From: Monocercomonoides exilis
Taxonomy: Eukaryota; Preaxostyla; Oxymonadida; Polymastigidae
Assembly (NCBI GenBank): GCA_001643675.2
Contig: LSRY02000068.1
Location: 186,001 to 250,000, forward strand
Length of the DNA stretch: 64,000 bases
Reading direction: 5' to 3'
The notes under the pieces were generated by a model, which ran no database searches, had not been told where the DNA came from, and worked only from the letters and a program-made list of their open reading frames with translations. Of this stretch, positions 55,401-64,000 are shown in pieces; the first letter of the stretch is position 1; every line of letters begins with the position of its first letter. The position numbers were made by a program, and so were the translations under genes.

Positions 55401-58400
55401 GCACCATCTGTGCAGCCCCTGTGCAGCACTCGCCTCTCCCAACCTCTCTGACTCCCCACTCTTTCCTCTCTCTCTTTCTCTCAACCCATCCATTTCCCTC
55501 TCTCTCTCAACCTCACCCTCACTTTTCTTTCCTCTCCTTTTTTTCTCCTATTTTTTATAATTTACCTCATAGGGTGTGCACCCCATCCCTGCACTCCAAA
55601 TCCTTCTCTCTCCATCCCTTCATCCCACACGATTTTTTTTATTCTTTTTTTCTCTTCCCTCTCTAACCTCTCTTTCTCCCTCATTCTCCTCTCTTCCCCA
55701 ACTCCCCTCTCTCCCACACTTCATTCGCAGAGTGAAGGCGAGTAAGAGGGATGAGCGCTGCAGCGCTGTGCACCATCTGTGCAGCCCCTGTGCAGCACTC
55801 GCCTCTCCCAACCTCTCTGACTCCCCACTCTTTCCTCTCTCTCTTTCTCTCAACCCATCCATTTCCCTCTCTCTCTCTCAACCTCACCCTCACTTTTCTT
55901 TCCTCTCCTTTTTCTCCTATTTTTTATAATTTACCTCATAGGGTGTGCACCCCATCCCTGCACTCCAAATCCTTCTCTCTCCATCCCTTCATCCCACACG
56001 ATTTTTTTTATTCTTTTTTCTCTTCCCTCTCTAACCTCTCTTTCTCCCTCATTCTCCTCTCTTCCCCAACTCCCCTCTCTCCCACACTTCATTCGCAGAG
56101 TGAAGGCGAGTAGAAGGGATGAGCGCTGCAGCGCTGTGCACCATCTGTGCAGCCCCTGTGCAGCACTCGCCTCTCCCAACCTCTCTGACTCCCCACTCTT
56201 TCCTCTCTCTCTTTCTCTCAACCCATCCATTTCCCTCTCTCTCTCTCAACCTCACCCTCACTTTTCTTTCCTCTCCTTTTTCTCCTATTTTTATAATTTA
56301 CCTCATAGGGTGTGCACCCCATCCCTGCACTCCAAATCCTTCTCTCTCCATCCCTTCATCCCACACGATTTTTTTATTCTTTTTTTCTCTTCCCTCTCTA
56401 ACCTCTCTTTCTCCCTCATTCTCCTCTCTTCCCCAACTCCCTCTCTCCCACACTTCATTCGCAGGTGAAGGCGAGTAAGAAGGGATGAGCGCTACAGCGC
56501 TGTGCACCATCTGTGCAGCCCCTGTGCAGCACTCGCCTCTCCCAACCTCTCTGACTCCCCACTCTTTCCTCTCTCTCTTTCTCTCAACCCATCCATTTCC
56601 CTCTCTCTCTCTCAACCTCACCCTCACTTTTCTTTCCTCTCCTTTTTCTCCTATTTTTTATAATTTACCTCATAGGGTGTGCACCCCATCCCTGCACTCC
56701 AAATCCTTCTCTCTCCATCCCTTCATCCCACACGATTTTTTTATTCTTTTTCTCTTCCCTCTCTAACCTCTCTTTCTCCCTCATTCTCCTCTCTTCCCCA
56801 ACTCCCTCTCTCCCACACTTCATTCGCAGAGTGAAGGCGAGTAAGAGGGATGAGCGCTGCAGCGCTGTGCACCATCTGTGCAGCCCCTGTGCAGCACTCG
56901 CCTCTCCCAACCTCTCTGACTCCCCACTCTTTCCTCTCTCTCTTTCTCTCAACCCATCCATTTCCCTCTCTCTCTCTCAACCTCACCCTCACTTTTCTTT
57001 CCTCTCCTTTTTCTCCTATTTTTTATAATTTACCTCATGGGGTGTGCACCCCATCCCTGCACTCCAAATCCTTCTCTCTCCATCCCTTCATCCCACACGA
57101 TTTTTTTTATTCTTTTTTTCTCTTCCCTCTCTAACCTCTCTTTCTCCCTCATTCTCCTCTCTTCCCCAACTCCCCTCTCTCCCACACTTCATTCGCAGAG
57201 TGAAGGCGAGTAAGAAGGGATGAGCGCTGCAGCGCTGTGCACCATCTGTGCAGCCCCTGTGCAGCACTCGCCTCTCCCAACCTCTCTGACTCCCCACTCT
57301 TTCCTCTCTCTTTCTCTCAACCCATCCATTTCCCTCTCTCTCTCAACCTCACCCTCACTTTTCTTTCCTCTCCTTTTTCTCCTATTTTTTATAATTTACC
57401 TCATAGGGTGTGCACCCCATCCCTGCACTCAAATCCTTCTCTCTCCATCCCTTCATCCCACACGATTTTTTTTATTCTTTTTTCTCTTCCCTCTCTAACC
57501 TCTCTTTCTCCCTCATTCTCCTCTCTTCCCCAACTCCCCTCTCTCCCACACTTCATTCGCAGGAGTGAAGGCGAGTAAGAGGATGAGCGCTACAGCGCTG
57601 TGCACCATCTGTGCAGCCCCTGTGCAGCACTCGCCTCTCCCAACCTCTCTGACTCCCCACTCTTTCCTCTCTCTCTTTCTCTCAACCCATCCATTTCCCT
57701 CTCTCTCTCTCAACCTCACCCTCACTTTTCTTTCCTCTCCTTTTTCTCCTATTTTTATAATTTACCTCATAGGGTGTGCACCCCATCCCTGCACTCCAAA
57801 TCCTTCTCTCTCCATCCCTTCATCCCACACGATTTTTTTTTATTCTTTTTTCTCTTCCCTCTCTAACCTCTCTTTCTCCCTCATTCTCCTCTCTTCCCCA
57901 ACTCCCTCTCTCCCACACTTCATTCGCAGAGTGAAGGCGAGTAAGAAGGGATGAGCGCTACAGCGCTGTGCACCATCTGTGCAGCCCCTGTGCAGCACTC
58001 GCCTCTCCCAACCTCTCTGACTCCCCACTCTTTCCTCTCTCTCTTTCTCTCAACCCATCCATTTCCCTCTCTCTCTCTCAACCTCACCCTCACTTTTCTT
58101 TCCTCTCCTTTTTCTCCTATTTTTTATAATTTACCTCATAGGGTGTGCACCCCATCCCTGCACTCCAAATCCTTCTCTCTCCATCCCTTCATCCCACACG
58201 ATTTTTTTATTCTTTTTCTCTTCCCTCTCTAACCTCTCTTTCTCCCTCATTCTCCTCTCTTCCCCAACTCCCCTCTCTCCCACACTTCATTCATGAGTGA
58301 AGGCGAGTAAGAAGGGATGAGCGCTGCAGCGCTGTGCACCATCTGTGCAGCCCCTGTGCAGCACTCGCCTCTCCCAACCTCTCTGACTCCCCACTCTTTC

Positions 58401-61400
58401 CTCTCTCTCTTTCTCTCAACCCATCCATTTCCCTCTCTCTCTCTCAACCTCACCCTCACTTTTCTTTCCTCTCCTTTTTCTCCTATTTTTTATAATTTAC
58501 CTCATAGGGTGTGCACCCCATCCCTGCACTCCAAATCCTTCTCTCTCCATCCCTTCATCCCACACGATTTTTTTTTATTCTTTTTTCTCTTCCCTCTCTA
58601 ACCTCTCTTTCTCCCTCATTCTCCTCTCTTCCCCAACTCCCTCTCTCCCACACTTCATTCGCAGAGTGAAGGCGAGTAAGAGGATGAGCGCTGCAGCGCT
58701 GTGCACCATCTGTGCAGCCCCTGTGCAGCACTCGCCTCTCCCAACCTCTCTGACTCCCCACTCTTTCCTCTCTCTCTTTCTCTCAACCCATCCATTTCCC
58801 TCTCTCTCTCTCAACCTCACCCTCACTTTTCTTTCCTCTCCTTTTTTTCTCCTATTTTTTATAATTTACCTCATAGGGTGTGCACCCCATCCCTGCACTC
58901 CAAATCCTTCTCTCTCCATCCCTTCATCCCACACGATTTTTTTTTATTCTTTTTTTCTCTTCCCTCTCTAACCTCTCTTTCTCCCTCATTCTCCTCTCTT
59001 CCCCAACTCCCTCTCTCCCACACTTCATTCGCAGAGTGAAGGCGAGTAGAAGGGATGAGCGCTGCAGCGCTGTGCACCATCTGTGCAGCCCCTGTGCAGC
59101 ACTCGCCTCTCCCAACCTCTCTGACTCCCCACTCTTTCCTCTCTCTCTTTCTCTCAACCCATCCATTTCCCTCTCTCTCTCTCAACCTCACCCTCACTTT
59201 TCTTTCCTCTCCTTTTTCTCCTATTTTTTATAATTTACCTCATAGGGTGTGCACCCCATCCCTGCACTCCAAATCCTTCTCTCTCCATCCCTTCATCCCA
59301 CACGATTTTTTTTTATTCTTTTTTTCTCTTCTAACCTCTCTTTCTCCCTCATTCTCCTCTCTTCCCCAACTCCCCTCTCTCCCACACTTCATTCGCAGAG
59401 TGAAGGCGAGTAAGAAGGGATGAGCGCTACAGCGCTGTGCACCATCTGTGCAGCCCCTGTGCAGCACTCGCCTCTCCCAACCTCTCTGACTCCCCACTCT
59501 TTCCTCTCTCTCTTTCTCTCAACCCATCCATTTCCCTCTCTCTCTCTCAACCTCACCCTCACTTTTCTTTCCTCTCCTTTTTCTCCTATTTTTTATAATT
59601 TACCTCATAGGGTGTGCACCCCATCCCTGCACTCCAAATCCTTCTCTCTCCATCCCTTCATCCCACACGATTTTTTTTATTCTTTTTTCTCTTCCCTCTC
59701 TAACCTCTCTTTCTCCCTCATTCTCCTCTCTTCCCCAACTCCCCTCTCTCCCACACTTCATTCGCAGAGTGAAGGCGAGTAAGAGGGATGAGCGCTACAG
59801 CGCTGTGCACCATCTGTGCAGCCCCTGTGCAGCACTCGCCTCTCCCAACCTCTCTGACTCCCCACTCTTTCCTCTCTCTCTTTCTCTCAACCCATCCATT
59901 TCCCTCTCTCTCTCTCAACCTCACCCTCACTTTTCTTTCCTCTCCTTTTTCTCCTATTTTTATAATTTACCTCATAGGGTGTGCACCCCATCCCTGCACT
60001 CCAAATCCTTCTCTCTCCATCCCTTCATCCCACACGATTTTTTTTATTCTTTTTTTCTCTTCCCTCTCTAACCTCTCTTTCTCCCTCATTCTCCTCTCTT
60101 CCCCAACTCCCCTCTCTCCCACACTTCATTCATGAGTGAAGGCGAGTAAGAGGGATGAGCGCTACAGCGCTGTGCACCATCTGTGCAGCCCTGTGCAGCA
60201 CTCGCCTCTCCCAACCTCTCTGACTCCCCACTCTTTCCTCTCTCTCTTTCTCTCAACCCATCCATTTCCCTCTCTCTCTCTCAACCTCACCCTCACTTTT
60301 CTTTCCTCTCCTTTTTCTCCTATTTTTTATAATTTACCTCATAGGGTGTGCACCCCATCCCTGCACTCCAAATCCTTCTCTCTCCATCCCTTCATCCCAC
60401 GATTTTTTTTTATTCTTTTTTCTCTTCCCTCTCTAACCTCTCTTTCTCCCTCATTCTCCTCTCTTCCCCAACTCCCCTCTCTCCCACACTTCATTCATGA
60501 GTGAAGGCGAGTAAGAGGGATGAGCGCTGCAGCGCTGTGCACCATCTGTGCAGCCCCTGTGCAGCACTCGCCTCTCCCAACCTCTCTGACTCCCCACTCT
60601 TTCCTCTCTCTCTTTCTCTCAACCCATCCATTTCCCTCTCTCTCTCTCAACCTCACCCTCACTTTTCTTTCCTCTCCTTTTTCTCCTATTTTTATAATTT
60701 ACCTCATAGGGTGTGCACCCCATCCCTGCACTCCAAATCCTTCTCTCTCCATCCCTTCATCCCACGATTTTTTTTATTCTTTTTTCTCTTCCCTCTCTAA
60801 CCTCTCTTTCTCCCTCATTCTCCTCTCTTCCCCAACTCCCCTCTCTCCACACTTCATTCATAGAGTGAAGGCGAGTAAGAGGATGAGCGCTACAGCGCTG
60901 TGCACCATCTGTGCAGCCCCTGTGCAGCACTCGCCTCTCCCAACCTCTCTGACTCCCCACTCTTTCCTCTCTCTCTTTCTCTCAACCCATCCATTTCCCT
61001 CTCTCTCTCTCAACCTCACCCTCACTTTTCTTTCCTCTCCTTTTTTCTCCTATTTTTTTATAATTTTACCTCATAGGGTGTGCACCCCATCCCTGCACTC
61101 CAAATCCTTCTCTCTCCATCCTTCATCCCACACGATTTTTTTTATTCTTTTTTTCTCTTCCCTCTCTAACCTCTCTTTCTCCCTCATTCTCCTCTCTTCC
61201 CCAACTCCCCTCTCTCCCACACTTCATTCGCAGAGTGAAGGCGAGTAAGAAGGGATGAGCGCTACAGCGCTGTGCACCATCTGTGCAGCCCCTGTGCAGC
61301 ACTCGCCTCTCCCAACCTCTCTGACTCCCCACTCTTTCCTCTCTCTCTTTCTCTCAACCCATCCATTTCCCTCTCTCTCTCTCAACCTCACCCTCACTTT

Positions 61401-64000
61401 TCTTTCCTCTCCTTTTTCTCCTATTTTTATAATTTACCTCATAGGGTGTGCACCCCATCCCTGCACTCCAAATCCTTCTCTCTCCATCCCTTCATCCCAC
61501 ACGATTTTTTTTATTCTTTTTTTCTCTTCCCTCTCTAACCTCTCTTTCTCCCTCATTCTCCTCTCTTCCCCAACTCCCCTCTCTCCCACACTTCATTCGC
61601 GGAGTGAAGGCGAGTAGAAGGGATGAGCGCTACAGCGCTGTGCACCATCTGTGCAGCCCCTGTGCAGCACTCGCCTCTCCCAACCTCTCTGACTCCCCAC
61701 TCTTTCCTCTCTCTCTTTCTCTCAACCCATCCATTTCCCTCTCTCTCTCTCAACCTCACCCTCACTTTTCTTTCCTCTCCTTTTTCTCCTATTTTTTATA
61801 ATTTACCTCATAGGGTGTGCACCCCATCCCTGCACTCCAAATCCTTCTCTCTCCATCCCTTCATCCCACACGATTTTTTTTTATTCTTTTTTTCTCTTCC
61901 CTCTCTAACCTCTCTTTCTCCCTCATTCTCCTCTCTTCCCCAACTCCCCTCTCTCCCACACTTCATTCGCAGAGTGAAGGCGAGTAAGAGGGATGAGGCA
62001 GCGCTGTGCACCATCTGTGCAGCCCCTGTGCAGCACTCGCCTCTCCCAACCTCTCTGACTCCCCACTCTTTCCTCTCTCTCTTTCTCTCAACCCATCCAT
62101 TTCCCTCTCTCTCTCTCAACCTCACCCTCACTTTTCTTTCCTCTCCTTTTTTCTCCTATTTTTTATAATTTACCTCATAGGGTGTGCACCCCATCCCTGC
62201 ACTCCAAATCCTTCTCTCTCCATCCCTTCATCCCACACGATTTTTTTTATTCTTTTTTTCTCTTCCCTCTCTAACCTCTCTTTCTCCCTCATTCTCCTCT
62301 CTTCCCCAACTCCCCTCTCTCCCACACTTCATTCGCAGAGTGAAGGCGAGTAAGAGGGATGAGCGCTGCAGCGCTGTGCACCATCTGTGCAGCCCCTGTG
62401 CAGCACTCGCCTCTCCCAACCTCTCTGACTCCCCACTCTTTCCTCTCTCTCTTTCTCTCAACCCATCCATTTCCCTCTCTCTCTCTCAACCTCACCCTCA
62501 CTTTTCTTTCCTCTCCTTTTTTCTCCTATTTTTATAATTTACCTCATAGGGTGTGCACCCCATCCCTGCACTCAAATCCTTCTCTCTCCATCCCTTCATC
62601 CACGATTTTTTTTATTCTTTTTTCTCTTCCCTCTCTAACCTCTCTTTCTCCCTCATTCTCCTCTCTTCCCCAACTCCCCTCTCTCCACACTTCATTCGCA
62701 GGAGTGAAGGCGGAGTAAGAAGGGATGAGCGCTACAGCGCTGTGCACCATCTGTGCAGCCCTGTGCAGCACTCGCCTCTCCCAACCTCTCTGACTCCCCA
62801 CTCTTTCCTCTCTCTCTTTCTCTCAACCCATCCATTTCCCTCTCTCTCTCTCAACCTCACCCTCACTTTTCTTTCCTCTCCTTTTTCTCCTATTTTTTAT
62901 AATTTACCTCATAGGGTGTGCACCCCATCCCTGCACTCCAAATCCTTCTCTCTCCATCCCTTCATCCCACACGATTTTTTATTCTTTTTTCTCTTCCCTC
63001 TCTAACCTCTCTTTCTCCCTCATTCTCCTCTCTTCCCAACTCCCTCTCTCCCACACTTCATTCGCGGAGTGAAGGCGAGTAAGAGGGATGAGCGCTGCAG
63101 CGCTGTGCACCATCTGTGCAGCCCCTGTGCAGCACTCGCCTCTCCCAACCTCTCTGACTCCCCACTCTTTCCTCTCTCTCTTTCTCTCAACCCATCCATT
63201 TCCCTCTCTCTCTCTCAACCTCACCCTCACTTTTCTTTCCTCTCCTTTTTCTCCTATTTTTATAATTTACCTCATAGGGTGTGCACCCCATCCCTGCACT
63301 CCAAATCCTTCTCTCTCCATCCCTTCATCCCACGATTTTTTATTCTTTTTTTCTCTTCCCTCTCTAACCTCTCTTTCTCCCTCATTCTCCTCTCTTCCCC
63401 AACTCCCCTCTCTCCCACACTTCATTCGCAGAGTGAAGGCGAGTAAGAGGGATGAGCGCTACAGCACTGTGCACCATCTGTGCAGCCCCTGTGCAGCACT
63501 CGCCTCTCCCAACCTCTCTGACTCCCCACTCTTTCCTCTCTCTCTTTCTCTCAACCCATCCATTTCCCTCTCTCTCTCTCAACCTCACCCTCACTTTTCT
63601 TTCCTCTCCTTTTTCTCCTATTTTTTATAATTTACCTCATAGGGTGTGCACCCCATCCCTGCACTCCAAATCCTTCTCTCTCCATCCCTTCATCCCACAC
63701 GATTTTTTTATTCTTTTTTTCTCTTCCCTCTCTAACCTCTCTTTCTCCCTCATTCTCCTCTCTTCCCCAACTCCCTCTCTCCCACACTTCATTCGCAGAG
63801 TGAAGGCGAGTAAGAGGGATGAGCGCTACAGCGCTGTGCACCATCTGTGCAGCCCCTGTAGCACTCGCCTCTCCCAACCTCTCTGACTCCCCACTCTTTC
63901 CTCTCTCTCTTTCTCTCAACCCATCCATTTCCCTCTCTCTCTCTCAACCTCACCCTCACTTTTCTTTCCTCTCCTTTTTCTCCTATTTTTATAATTTACC
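46478..64000 (+). repeat. ~366-373 bp pyrimidine-rich tandem satellite, ~47 complete copies
   Basis: Head-to-tail copies, recognisable by TCATAGGGTGTGCACCCC at about 46690, 47060, 47430 and every ~370 bp to 63640; a 48th copy is cut by the window end. The + strand is overwhelmingly C/T. Each unit has, in order: CGCAGAGTGAAGGCGAGTAAG, GAGCGCTRCAGCGCTGTGCA, three close GTGCA words, long CT-rich tracts, TATAATTTACCTCATAGGG, a T5-T9 run after CCCACACGA, and more CT-rich sequence. Copies differ mainly in homopolymer length and a few indels, so the array is recent or well homogenised. Unit lengths are not constant multiples of three, so the ORFs inside it do not join and are not genes. Confidence 0.97.

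Noticed and set aside
46446-64000. Many 60-240 aa ORFs on both strands of the satellite
   Set aside because: They repeat with the unit, do not join between units because unit length is not a constant multiple of three, and are CT/GA-rich composition artefacts.
46478-64000. CRISPR-like array
   Set aside because: The whole ~370-bp unit is repeated with no unique spacers, and the window is eukaryotic.

Overview
This is a eukaryotic nuclear window. It has short GT-AG introns (about 51-370 nt), AT-rich spacers, coding stretches swollen by Ser-rich and Lys/Glu-rich low complexity, and TTAGGG-type telomeric repeats. Long genes run without in-frame TAA, TAG or TGA, so the standard code applies. The style (giant Ser-rich proteins, low GC, a beta-helix surface-protein remnant with an 'NGTNTDACG..PCATIEYA' start) suggests a free-living or gut-dwelling flagellate, perhaps a preaxostylan/oxymonad. 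That assignment is inference only.

Layout. (1) 3-20924, + strand: an intronless, 5'-truncated, ~7000-codon VPS13-type bridge-like lipid-transfer protein. (2) 21653-24157, - strand: an orphan ORF and a two-exon helical-repeat gene. (3) 24615-32460, - strand: a ten-exon gene rebuilt here (2161 aa, exon lengths sum to a multiple of 3) encoding a degenerate protein-kinase domain followed by a long ARM/HEAT-like region; one intron carries a ~300-bp (GAAA)n/(GA)n microsatellite. (4) 32802-35978, + strand, divergent from the kinase across ~340 bp: a four-exon SLX1 structure-specific endonuclease with an intact GIY-YIG domain, a C-terminal RING/PHD-like finger and ~700 residues of low complexity between them; one of its introns appears to be GC-AG. 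(5) 35979-38790: AT-rich DNA with an unusual pair of inverted clusters of 21-nt iterons. (6) 38802-42106: two decayed genes, a beta-helix (pectin-lyase-like) remnant and a coiled-coil/Ser-rich gene with several stops and frame breaks. (7) 42117-42199: an interstitial telomeric tract abutting the decayed gene. (8) 42910-43017: three consecutive GC-rich hairpins. (9) 43324-46047, - strand: a tyrosine recombinase with a C-terminal Myb/SANT domain, probably from a mobile element. (10) 46478-64000: ~47 complete tandem copies of a ~366-373 bp pyrimidine-rich satellite, running off the window.

Reading it together: the left ~36 kb is ordinary gene space (lipid transfer, signalling/scaffold, DNA repair). 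The right half looks like former or present subtelomere: dead genes, a telomere scar, a recombinase element and a satellite block. The most novel-looking items are the inverted 21-nt iteron clusters, the telomere scar at a truncated dead gene, the hairpin trio beside the recombinase-Myb gene, and the satellite, whose unit carries splice-site-like and palindromic motifs.
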